A stretch of 64,000 bases of DNA. It comes from Helicobacter baculiformis (GTDB lineage Bacteria > Campylobacterota > Campylobacteria > Campylobacterales > Helicobacteraceae). Of this stretch, positions 31,115 to 38,515 are shown one piece after another. The DNA is taken from NCBI RefSeq assembly GCF_900197685.1, contig NZ_FZMF01000033.1, forward strand, positions 1 through 64,000, in the 5' to 3' direction. Every line of letters begins with the position of its first letter. The first letter of the stretch is position 1. Both the position numbers and the translations under genes were made by a program. The notes beneath the pieces were generated by a model. It saw nothing but the letters and a program-made list of their open reading frames with translations. It had not been told where the DNA came from and made no database searches.

Positions 31115-31320
31115 TGACATACTCCCCATCACTAAAGTTAGGGGATTCTAACTTTAGCGGAGATTGTGGCTTCAAGCGGGACAGCTCGCTTAGGAGTCTT
31201 ATGTTCCCTATTGCAGTTGGTTGATGCCCTAATCCTAAGGGTATAACCCCTTGATTGCGACTATTCGCACAAGGCTACTGCTAACCAACTATCTCCATAA
31301 CTAAAGCTAGGGGTTTTAGC
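31115..31320 (+). mobile_element. ~200-bp structured element, probable IS200/IS605-derived remnant
   Basis: A motif close to TGACATACTCCCCATCACTA (start 31115) recurs in degenerate form at 31291-31320 in the same orientation, framing about 170 bases. The left copy contains a perfect 10-base inverted repeat CTAAAGTTAG / CTAACTTTAG (31132-31141 and 31148-31157). IS200/IS605 elements carry similar subterminal hairpins in direct orientation at both ends and no terminal inverted repeats, which fits. No transposase frame is present. It sits just where the gene order I recall from H. pylori (ppa next to mutS2) is broken. Related ends occur near 38.4, 53.4 and perhaps 60.8 kb. Confidence 0.45.
31215..31320 (+). 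ncRNA. Possible orphan structured RNA (omega-RNA-like) inside the element
   Basis: AGTTGGTT (31215-31222) pairs perfectly with AACCAACT (31283-31290). Inside lies a strong hairpin, CCTTG-AT-TGCGA (31249-31260) with TCGCA-CAAGG (31265-31274). The right element end follows at once. This resembles the layout of TnpB guide RNAs, which run through the right end of IS605-type elements, but there is no tnpB nearby. Structure is seen; the RNA role and expression are inference. Confidence 0.3.
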
Positions 31321-31388
31321 GCGCGAGTGGTAGAACGCTTGACATCTTCAAAACCAAAGGTGTGGCGGGCATGGAGGATGAGTTGTTG

Positions 31389-32129
31389 TTAGCCTCTATG
31401 CCATAACCCCCAAATCTTATAAGGATACTTCAACAACATCGTCCCCCAATGCGCCTTGATCCCATTTTCTCTACAAGCCCGTAGATTCTCTTTATTGGAT
31501 AGCCATAGGCTTTTGAGCCCCCGCGTGCTCACCCCCCCCACGCCCATTTTCACCCACACCTCTGGCACATACACCGCCCTTAAGCCTGCCACATACAGAG
31601 TACGCAATAAAAACTCATAATCCGCAGAGATTTTATAGTCAATCTTATAGCCCCCAAAGCGATCATAGACTTCTTTGCGCACAAAGAGGGTTGGGTGCGC
31701 GGGCACTTTGCCATAAAAAAAGCCCTTTTTGCTAAATGCCCCGCTCTTATAATAGCGCACAATGCGATCGCCCTTGACATAGACCAAATCCGCATAGACC
31801 ATGTCCGCTTGTGGGTGCGTTTTAAACGCTTCTAGCACTTGCGCCAAAACGCCACTATGCGCGTAACTATCATCGCTATTAATGATCCCCACAACCTCCC
31901 CTTGCGCGCGCGCAATGCCCTTATTCATGGCATCATAAAGCCCTTGATCGGGCGCGCTAAAGACTTGCAAATGGGGGTAGCCTTGCAAAATCTCTAGCGT
32001 GCCATCTATGCTCCCCCCATCCATGATCCAATGCTCTAAGGGGGCAATACTTTGGCTTGCTACAGATTCAAGAGTGGCTTTAATGGTTGTAGCTCCATTG
32101 AAAACGGGGGTAATAAGAGAGATTTTCAC
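31389..32129 (-). CDS. Family 2 glycosyltransferase
   Basis: A 246-residue inverting GT2 enzyme with GT-A fold. The N-terminus ISLITPVFNGATTIKATLES is typical, with the nucleotide-sugar Asp in WIMDGGSIDGT, the DXD-like INSDDSY near residue 82, and the acceptor region KISADYEFLLRTLY. It resembles WcaA/WcaE-type enzymes of exopolysaccharide and O-antigen assembly; donor and acceptor cannot be read from sequence. It is last of a four-gene minus-strand cluster, sharing four bases with the GT4 gene upstream. No membrane helix is visible, so cytosolic or peripheral. Confidence 0.88.
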   Translation of the reverse strand: MKISLITPVFNGATTIKATLESVASQSIAPLEHWIMDGGSIDGTLEILQGYPHLQVFSAPDQGLYDAMNKGIARAQGEVVGIINSDDSYAHSGVLAQVLEAFKTHPQADMVYADLVYVKGDRIVRYYKSGAFSKKGFFYGKVPAHPTLFVRKEVYDRFGGYKIDYKISADYEFLLRTLYVAGLRAVYVPEVWVKMGVGGVSTRGLKSLWLSNKENLRACRENGIKAHWGTMLLKYPYKIWGLWHRG

Positions 32130-33148
32130 AAATACGCCCTTATTTGCTCCCTATCTTTGCGCGCCAAATCCCATGTACTAGCCCCCTTTAAAAGCGTGGG
32201 GTAAGAGTCTTCTAAACTCTGCAAAAGCCCTTTTAAAGCCCCCTCATCTTTAGGGTCAAACACAAAGCCGTTGAACCCATTTTCTACTAAAACCTGCGCC
32301 CCGCACGCACGGCTCACCAACACCGGCAAACCCACCCCTAAGGCTTCTTCTACCACCAAGCCCCAAGATTCGCTAAGAGAGGGCAAAATCAACGCGTCAT
32401 GGGCGCAAAGCAGGGCGGCGATTTGGCAATTTGCCACAGCCCCCAAAAAGGCAACATTAGCACTTGCCATGCCTTTTAATGTGGCTTCTAGCTCCCCTGT
32501 GCCCACAAGGCTTAAAGACATTTGGGGCAACTCTTTAAAGACCTTTAGCAAAAACTCTAAATTTTTCACGGGGGTTAAGCGGGCGATGCAGATAAACTTT
32601 TTAGAGTAGGGGCGTGGCTCTCTTTGCAACTTAGGGGGGGTGATGATCCCCACCCCGTGCGTGGTTTTAATCACCCCCTTAAAGCCCAAAACCTCTAAGA
32701 GTTGAGAGTGCCAATCCCCACACACAAAGGCAATAGAGATTCGTTTTAAAAACAGCCGTTTCAAGCTAGCCTTTAGCCCGCTGGTTGTACTCTCTTGAAT
32801 GCTCGACTCCACGACCACAGCATTTTTAGATTTCACGCTCAAAGCCCACCCCGCCCAAAACTCCACACAATCCCACCCTCCCAGCAGCAAGCGTTTATAG
32901 GGGTGTTTTTTTAAGATTTTAAAGAGTTTGCGCGTATTTTGCCAAGTAGGGCGCTCTTGCAATGCCCCCTGAAACAACACTTCATGGGCAAATTGCGCCT
33001 TCTCTAAGGTGTTAAAATCCTTGGCGCGGGTTTCTTTGGTGTCCCTAGCCAAAAACACCACAAAGATTTTTAAACGCTGGGCTAGGGCGTTGTAGAGATG
33101 GATTTTATAAAAAACGGGCAGGGGAGTGATGATGAGGTAGTCTAACAT
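32126..33148 (-). CDS. Family 4 glycosyltransferase (1)
   Basis: A 340-residue GT-B enzyme. The C-terminal donor domain has FICIARLTPVKNLEFLLK, SLVGTGELE, and the E-x7-E type motif LPSLSESWGLVVEEALGVG. The N-terminal half (LIITPLPVFYKIHLYNALA) fits the acceptor domain. Retaining GT4 enzymes transfer hexoses to glycan chains; the sugar is unknown. A G7 run lies in the gene (plus-strand 32634-32640), but similar runs occur in housekeeping genes here. It overlaps its upstream neighbour by seven bases and its downstream one by four. Confidence 0.88.
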   Translation of the reverse strand: MLDYLIITPLPVFYKIHLYNALAQRLKIFVVFLARDTKETRAKDFNTLEKAQFAHEVLFQGALQERPTWQNTRKLFKILKKHPYKRLLLGGWDCVEFWAGWALSVKSKNAVVVESSIQESTTSGLKASLKRLFLKRISIAFVCGDWHSQLLEVLGFKGVIKTTHGVGIITPPKLQREPRPYSKKFICIARLTPVKNLEFLLKVFKELPQMSLSLVGTGELEATLKGMASANVAFLGAVANCQIAALLCAHDALILPSLSESWGLVVEEALGVGLPVLVSRACGAQVLVENGFNGFVFDPKDEGALKGLLQSLEDSYPTLLKGASTWDLARKDREQIRAYL

Positions 33149-34368
33149 GCTTTGATTTTTTCATAAAGGGCGCGGTATTGCTTGGCAACCACCGCCTCAC
33201 TGAAACACTCCAAAACATGCGCACGCGCGCGATCGCACAGCTTAGGGTAATGCGCTGTGTTTAACACCCACACTATCCCCTTTTTTAAATCCAAAACATC
33301 AAAAGGGCGGGCTAGATAGCCATTTTCTTGGTGTTTGATTAGATCGCCATTGCCCCCAATGTCAAAGCCCACAACCGGCGTGCCACACGCCAAACTCTCT
33401 AAAATCACATTGCTTAAATTCTCTTGACGGCTAGGCACCACCACCACATCTAGGGCATTGTAGAGGGCAACTAGGCTCGCATTGTCTTTAAGCACACCTA
33501 GATAGCGGGTTTTAAAAGGTAAGTTGGGCATGTGTGTGTGCGCGCCAAACACCACTAATTCTATATCTGCTAACTCTAGCTTAGACAAAGCCTCTAGCAA
33601 GAGATCATAACCTTTATTAGGATCGCCAATATCCATTGCCCCAAAACCTATTAATTTTTGCGGCAAGGGCAGCCCTAAAAGTTGGCGGCAAAAGGCTTTA
33701 TCTAGAGGCTTGTATTGATTGGTGTCTATGGGGTTGGGGATCACTAGGTGGGGCTTGTCTTGTAAAAGCGCGCTTTGCTTGGCGAGTCTAGAAATCCAAG
33801 AACTCACCCCCACCACGCTTAAGTGAGAAATTTTAGTATAGGCGCGTTTTTTCATAGAAAAACCCAGTGTGGCTAGGTCGCATTCAAAGGGGCTATTTAA
33901 AATGCAAGAATGCTTGTAGGTGCGTTCATTTTCATTGTTGTAGTAGTGATCGCCCCCAGTAAAAGCCCACATGTCATGCAAACTCCACACCAAAGGGGCA
34001 GGGATTTTAGGCAAATCCCTTAAGGGTAAAACCCCCCGCCCTAGCCAGTGTAAATGCACAATGTCGGGTTTTAAAGCATCGATCGCACTTAGGGGCAAAC
34101 TAAAGGGCAACCAGCCCAAATTAAAAGTACCTTTTTTGCGCTTGGGGTAGAGCAGGATCGGGGCTTTGTCCAAATAAGGGCGCACAAACGCCCACGCTTT
34201 GGCTAGGCGCATTTTTGGGCTTAAGACATTTGGCTCTAAATTTGCCCCCCGCCCATCTTGCACCCATACAAAGCTCTCAACCCCCTCTTTTAAAAGGGCT
34301 GTGTGTAGGCGCAAACACGCGCGCGCCGCCCCCCCAGTGAGTGTGGCGTTGAGGTGGAGGACTTTCAT
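33142..34368 (-). CDS. Family 4 glycosyltransferase (2)
   Basis: A 408-residue GT-B enzyme. The start MKVLHLNATLTGGAARACLR has the glycine-rich loop seen in many GT4 acceptor domains. LVIPNPIDTNQYKPL, VVVPSRQENLSNVILESLACG and TPVVGFDIGGN form the donor-binding motifs. The frame is open to 34401, but ATG 34368 sits in an ATGA shared with the deacetylase gene and is preferred. It resembles WcaL-like enzymes of capsule and colanic-acid clusters. With the adjacent GT4, GT2 and CE4 genes it should assemble one surface glycan. Confidence 0.88.
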   Translation of the reverse strand: MKVLHLNATLTGGAARACLRLHTALLKEGVESFVWVQDGRGANLEPNVLSPKMRLAKAWAFVRPYLDKAPILLYPKRKKGTFNLGWLPFSLPLSAIDALKPDIVHLHWLGRGVLPLRDLPKIPAPLVWSLHDMWAFTGGDHYYNNENERTYKHSCILNSPFECDLATLGFSMKKRAYTKISHLSVVGVSSWISRLAKQSALLQDKPHLVIPNPIDTNQYKPLDKAFCRQLLGLPLPQKLIGFGAMDIGDPNKGYDLLLEALSKLELADIELVVFGAHTHMPNLPFKTRYLGVLKDNASLVALYNALDVVVVPSRQENLSNVILESLACGTPVVGFDIGGNGDLIKHQENGYLARPFDVLDLKKGIVWVLNTAHYPKLCDRARAHVLECFSEAVVAKQYRALYEKIKAC

Positions 34369-35147
34369 AGCGTGGCTACTTGGTATTTGCGGATACGCCA
34401 AATCTCATGGAGCTTGAAATTTTCTACAAGCATCACACGGGGCAGACAGGTTAAAAAATCTCGATGTGCGGGGTAAAGCGTGCCCCGTCTTGTCGTTACA
34501 GCACTTCTAAGCCCTAATTCCTGCACCACTTCTACCTCCCTTAGCCCACATGCATTCACGCCTCCATAAGGATAAGCAAAGTGGCGAATCTCCTGCCCTA
34601 AGCGTTCTTTGAGAATGGCATGTGCCCCTTGAATTTCTGCCATAACTTCCCCCCTCTCTTTGATTTGACTCAATTTGGGGTGGCTTTGAGTATGCCCACC
34701 AATGGTACAAAGGGGTTCTTGATAGAGGGTTTTCACCCCTTCCCAGTCTAGCATGCCTGCTTTTCCAAGGTAATTAGTACAAATATAAATTGTGAAAGGG
34801 ACATCATGGGCTTTGAAAATAGGCGATGCGTTGTTGAGCGTGCTTTGATAGCCATCGTCCAAAGTAAAATGCACCGCTTTATGAAAGAACTTGCCCCTTT
34901 GCAAGAGATCGCAGATTTCATCTAGACTTACAAAGCTGAAGCCTTTGTTTTTAAGAAGGGTGATCAAGAAATCTAAAAAGGCAACAGAGACACTAAGATC
35001 AGACTTGACAGAGGGCATGTTCAAGACTTCATGGAGCATAAAGATCACGCCCTGTCCTTCATAATAACGCTGTGCCCATGTATTGTTGGATAGCTTACTG
35101 AGTAAATGCAGAATAGGAAGTCTTAGAAATGTGTTTAGCATCAACAA
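34365..35147 (-). CDS. Polysaccharide deacetylase (CE4 / NodB fold)
   Basis: A 260-residue metal-dependent deacetylase, probably acting on N- or O-acetyl groups of a surface glycan or its lipid-linked precursor. CE4 motifs are visible in order: HFTLDDGYQS (catalytic and metal Asp), GGHTQSHPKLS (metal His pair) and HFAYPYGGVN. It has no clear signal peptide, only a moderately hydrophobic N-terminus, so action on a cytosolic precursor is likely. It leads the four-gene glycan cluster; the spacing and overlaps (four bases with the next gene) mark one operon. It is not recognisably H. pylori PgdA (HP0310), which deacetylates peptidoglycan. Confidence 0.87.
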   Translation of the reverse strand: MLMLNTFLRLPILHLLSKLSNNTWAQRYYEGQGVIFMLHEVLNMPSVKSDLSVSVAFLDFLITLLKNKGFSFVSLDEICDLLQRGKFFHKAVHFTLDDGYQSTLNNASPIFKAHDVPFTIYICTNYLGKAGMLDWEGVKTLYQEPLCTIGGHTQSHPKLSQIKERGEVMAEIQGAHAILKERLGQEIRHFAYPYGGVNACGLREVEVVQELGLRSAVTTRRGTLYPAHRDFLTCLPRVMLVENFKLHEIWRIRKYQVATL

Positions 35148-35230
35148 CCTACTTATTAGGGATTAAAGGCGGCTTGATGGAGGCAGGAAATCCAGCTAGA
35201 AACCTTTTACTTTTCACACACTAACAGCTA

Positions 35231-35878
35231 TTACAGCGTACCCCCTAAATTGAAATATCTCTCGGTATTCTTCATATCCCTCGCTTTTTGATAGTATTGC
35301 AACGCTTTTTGATAATCCTTTGTAACACCATCACCACTACCATACATGTCTGCTAGAAAATAGTAGGCTTTAGCTTCTCCCATATCCCCCGCTTTTTGAT
35401 AGTATTGCAACGCTTTTTGATAATCCTTTGTAACACCATCACCATGGTAATACATGTTGCCTAGCCTAGTATAGCCTTCAGCCACTCCCATATCAGCAGC
35501 TTTTTGATAATATTGTAGGGCTTTTTGGCAGTCTTTAATCACACCTTGCCCATTGACATACATATCGCCTAAACTACTGTAGGCTAAGGCTACACCCATA
35601 TGAGCGGCTTTTTGATAATATTCTAACGCTTTTTGCGTGTCTTTTGCTACGCCTTGCCCATTGTAGTACATCATCCCTAAAATGGCATAACTCCTAGCAT
35701 TCCCCATCTTTGCAGATTCTTGGTAGTATTGTAGCGCTTTTTTGTAGTCTTTGCTTTTATATGCCTCGTTAGCAATTGAGAGTTCTTGATCGCCACTCTT
35801 CTTAGCATACATGTTCCCTAAACAGCACATGCCTATCAACATTATCTTTGATATGCTTTTAAACGAGCTTGCCATCAT
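35231..35878 (-). CDS. Secreted Sel1-repeat protein (five repeats)
   Basis: A 215-residue protein with an N-terminal signal-like segment (ISKIMLIGMCCLGNMYA) and five near-perfect 36-residue Sel1-like repeats built on KALQYYQKAADMG and LGNMYYHGDGV. Unlike the H. pylori Hcp proteins it has no regular Cys pair in each repeat, so it is not a disulfide-bridged Hcp. Sel1 repeats form alpha-alpha superhelices for protein binding; the partner is unknown. The middle repeats are nearly identical in DNA, which suggests recent repeat duplication. It diverges from the Sel1-NlpC/P60 gene. Confidence 0.88.
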   Translation of the reverse strand: MMASSFKSISKIMLIGMCCLGNMYAKKSGDQELSIANEAYKSKDYKKALQYYQESAKMGNARSYAILGMMYYNGQGVAKDTQKALEYYQKAAHMGVALAYSSLGDMYVNGQGVIKDCQKALQYYQKAADMGVAEGYTRLGNMYYHGDGVTKDYQKALQYYQKAGDMGEAKAYYFLADMYGSGDGVTKDYQKALQYYQKARDMKNTERYFNLGGTL

Positions 35879-35913
35879 CGCCCTTTCCCCAATTTTAAAG
35901 ATTCTAAAGGGCG
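35879..35913 (-). promoter_or_regulatory. Hairpin covering the ribosome-binding site of the Sel1 gene
   Basis: CGCCCTTT (35879-35886) and AAAGGGCG (35906-35913) are a perfect 8-base inverted repeat ending one base before the ATG at 35878. On the transcript the GGGGAAAGGG ribosome-binding site is partly inside this stem, so translation could be limited when it folds. Confidence 0.45.
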
Positions 35914-35972
35914 TAATTTAGCTTATGCGAGTATTAAATGGGCTTAAATCAATACCATCTTTAGATTTTTAA

Positions 35973-35978
35973 TATAAT
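35973..35978 (+). promoter_or_regulatory. -10 box upstream of the Sel1-NlpC/P60 gene
   Basis: TATAAT in TTTTTAATATAATGAG on the plus strand, 255 bases ahead of the coding start. If used, it would give a leader of about 250 nucleotides containing the structured segment at 36091-36224. Confidence 0.45.
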
Positions 35979-36090
35979 GAGATGAATAATTGTAACAGAT
36001 TATTTTATAGATTTCTATATTTTAAGCTTTTGTAATATTAAATGTATTTGAACTTTACCGATTATGTGAAATACCCTATCATATGAAGCT

Positions 36091-36224
36091 CCCAAATGCG
36101 TAAGACTTTGGGTCCTCCTAGGCTGATTGCCCATAGAGGACAAGCGCACCGCATTTCTTGAGTGGAATTTCTGCCAAAGAGTTTTGAAATGCAAAATTCG
36201 CGCCTGTCGGATTGTCCTCAAGGA
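36091..36224 (+). promoter_or_regulatory. Structured leader with two mutually exclusive pairings
   Basis: Perfect stems are visible: CCCAAA/TTTGGG (36091-36096, 36107-36112), GTCCTC/GAGGAC (36112-36117, 36136-36141) and GCATTTC/GAAATGC (36151-36157, 36186-36192). GAGGACAA (36136-36143) can instead pair with TTGTCCTC (36212-36219), which touches the AAGGA ribosome-binding site at 36220-36224. The layout is that of a translational switch, or else of a palindromic repeat element that landed here. Confidence 0.4.
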
Positions 36225-36232
36225 TACAGCCT

Positions 36233-38422
36233 ATGCTACAAGCCTTAAAATTCTTGAGCGTGATTTTAGGGATTAGCGTATTTCATATGGGATGCTTAGA
36301 GCACGATCAAGCTCTAAGCCCTGCAAGCCAATATCACCAAGTTATAGCACCTGAAATTACCGGCACCACTCCAGATCAAGCCACTACAGCGCCCCCTACA
36401 CAAGTGGAAAACAACCAAGAGATTAAAATAACACTGACAGCCAAACCGATAACCGATACCATACGGGAGATAATTAAGACTCCAAAAACCAAAGTGCAGA
36501 CGGAATCGCATACATCAGAGGCACGTAAATTACACCACAATGTAGAGCGTGCTCAAAAAATCTATAAAAGTCAAGATTATATTAACACAGAACTTTCCTA
36601 TCAAAAACTAGCTAGCATGGGCGATGCTAGGGGTTATTATGGTCTGGGTGTGCTGTATAGCACTTACTACTATGATCGGCAAAATAGGGATATCCCACCC
36701 AACTACCCTAAGGCTCTAGAGTGTTTCCAAAAAGCAGCCCATCTAGGAAACACCCAAGCCTATATCAAGCTAGGCGACTTGTATGTCGAAGCTAAAGGGG
36801 TTTTTCAAAATCCTCAAAAAGCCATTGAATACTACCAAAAGGGTGCGAATTTGGGCGATGCACAGGGCTACTATAAATTAGGAATCTTGTATCGCGATGG
36901 CAAGGGTGTTCCCCCTAACTTCCAAAAAGCAGTCCTGTATTTTGAAAAAGCAGAAAAAATGGGAAATGTCATGGCTGGGTTAGCTTTAGGTGTGATGTAT
37001 AGAGACGCTCAGGGCGTCCTTCAAGATTACGCTAAAGCCCTCAAGCACTTCCAAAAAGCAGCCCATAGGGGTAGCGCCATAGCCTATACACTTTTAGGCG
37101 ATACATATATGAATGGCTATGGTGTCCCCAAAAACACGCAAAAAGCTAAAACTTACTATGCGAAAGCCATCACCTTAGAACATAAACCGCGCAATGAAAC
37201 GCCCATAGACCAAGATTCTCTACTGGATCTTCTCCGTCTGCCCCAAAAAGCCACACACTACCTCTCTCAGAACACTTTTCTTATTCCCCCTCCAAATAAG
37301 CTCAAAAGCGCCTATTTAAAACAATGGTATACCCCTTGGGAATCGATGAAGGTGATACGCAAACACCAAAAAATCTTTTGGATGCAATACAGCTTTTTTA
37401 AGCCGGGTTATAGACAAGATGGAACACGCCATAATCTTAAAGAATTACGCCGTATCTACGAGGATATGGATATTCCCCACTATCCTAGCGTCGCGCTCAA
37501 AGCTGTAATTCTTACTAATACTTCTGTGCGCGCTGCCCCTACAGAGATGTCCTACTATCTCACGCAGTACAGCTATCCCTCCGACCTATGGCAAAACTCT
37601 TTGATTTTTGCAGGCACTCCCGTGCTCATCACCCACTATAATAAAGCTAAAACCTATGCTTTAATCCAAAGTAGCTTTACAACAGGCTGGGTGCGCGTGC
37701 GCGATATTGCCCCAATCCGGACAAAAACCATTCAACAGATCTTAAATTTAAAAGATTATCTCACACCTCTTAAAGATAGAGTCTCTAGCGGTGCGCGTAT
37801 AGGGCAGATTTTCTTAAAAGTTCCTCATACCTCTAATAAAATCTATACCTTTTCTAAAGACGCACAGGGCTTTGCTCAACTCACCCAAACCCTCATCAAT
37901 CCTAAAAATTTTGTACCTTTTCCTCGCCCTTTCACCCCGCAAGCTATGGCGGCTGTCCTTGATATGATGTTAGGACAGAGATATGGTTGGGGTGGATTGG
38001 ATCAAAACCGCGATTGTTCGGCTTTCACGCGTGATAGTTTTGCGGGTTTTGGGGTGTTCCTACCTAGAAACTCTTTGGCACAGGTGCGTTATGCACGTAA
38101 CACCATCGATTTACATAAAATGTCTCCCTCTCAGAAAGAAGCCTTTATTGTCAAGCACGCAACCCCTTTTGCCACAATTTTATGGCTCAATGGACACATC
38201 ATGCTTTACTTGGGCACCTACCATAATCAGCTCATCGTGGCGCACAGCATTTGGTCTATCTCGATCTCTAAAATCCGCAAACGAGAACATGTTTACCATG
38301 TGGAAAAAGCCGTCATCACTACCCTCAAATTAGGCGAAGAACATAAACATCTTGCCACACAGCCTAATTTTCTTATTGACCGCATCAGGGCGATGTCCGA
38401 TCTTTACCCAAACACGCCGTAA
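36233..38422 (+). CDS. Lipoprotein with Sel1 repeats fused to SH3 and NlpC/P60 peptidase domains
   Basis: A 729-residue protein with a lipoprotein signal (SVILGISVFHMGC, Cys21), a Pro/Thr-rich linker, five to six Sel1-like repeats (about residues 100-310, e.g. KALECFQKAAHLG), a bacterial SH3-like region (VILTNTSVRAAPTE to TGWVRVRDIAP, ~420-495), and a C-terminal NlpC/P60 domain with catalytic Cys595 in DQNRDCSAFT and His in NGHIMLYLG. It probably cleaves stem peptides of peptidoglycan at the outer-membrane face. A TTG at 36212 is open in frame; ATG 36233 with AAGGA eight bases upstream is preferred. The stop codon is the first three bases of a dispersed repeat. Confidence 0.88.
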   Translation: MLQALKFLSVILGISVFHMGCLEHDQALSPASQYHQVIAPEITGTTPDQATTAPPTQVENNQEIKITLTAKPITDTIREIIKTPKTKVQTESHTSEARKLHHNVERAQKIYKSQDYINTELSYQKLASMGDARGYYGLGVLYSTYYYDRQNRDIPPNYPKALECFQKAAHLGNTQAYIKLGDLYVEAKGVFQNPQKAIEYYQKGANLGDAQGYYKLGILYRDGKGVPPNFQKAVLYFEKAEKMGNVMAGLALGVMYRDAQGVLQDYAKALKHFQKAAHRGSAIAYTLLGDTYMNGYGVPKNTQKAKTYYAKAITLEHKPRNETPIDQDSLLDLLRLPQKATHYLSQNTFLIPPPNKLKSAYLKQWYTPWESMKVIRKHQKIFWMQYSFFKPGYRQDGTRHNLKELRRIYEDMDIPHYPSVALKAVILTNTSVRAAPTEMSYYLTQYSYPSDLWQNSLIFAGTPVLITHYNKAKTYALIQSSFTTGWVRVRDIAPIRTKTIQQILNLKDYLTPLKDRVSSGARIGQIFLKVPHTSNKIYTFSKDAQGFAQLTQTLINPKNFVPFPRPFTPQAMAAVLDMMLGQRYGWGGLDQNRDCSAFTRDSFAGFGVFLPRNSLAQVRYARNTIDLHKMSPSQKEAFIVKHATPFATILWLNGHIMLYLGTYHNQLIVAHSIWSISISKIRKREHVYHVEKAVITTLKLGEEHKHLATQPNFLIDRIRAMSDLYPNTP

Positions 38423-38455
38423 AATCCCCTAACTTTGAGTATGGGGAGTATGTCA
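38420..38455 (-). repeat. Dispersed ~36-nt repeat (IS-end-like), copy 2
   Basis: On the reverse strand it reads TGACATACTCCCCATACTCA and continues into AAGTTAGGGGATTTTA, closely matching the 31115 copy. It lies between the convergent NlpC/P60 gene and trpB and supplies the former's TAA stop. Confidence 0.6.
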
Positions 38456-38515
38456 AAAAGTTTTATATATCTGCAAGAACGGAAGTGTCTCTCAAAGGTC
38501 AAATGGATCAATTGG

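Noticed and set aside
31038-31388. tRNA, tmRNA, SRP RNA or 6S RNA in the gap after ppa
   Set aside because: No cloverleaf, CCA end, tmRNA tag frame or other recognisable signature; the structure fits an IS-type end better.
35231-35878. Calling the Sel1 proteins Hcp (Helicobacter cysteine-rich proteins)
   Set aside because: The repeats lack the regular Cys pair that defines Hcp.
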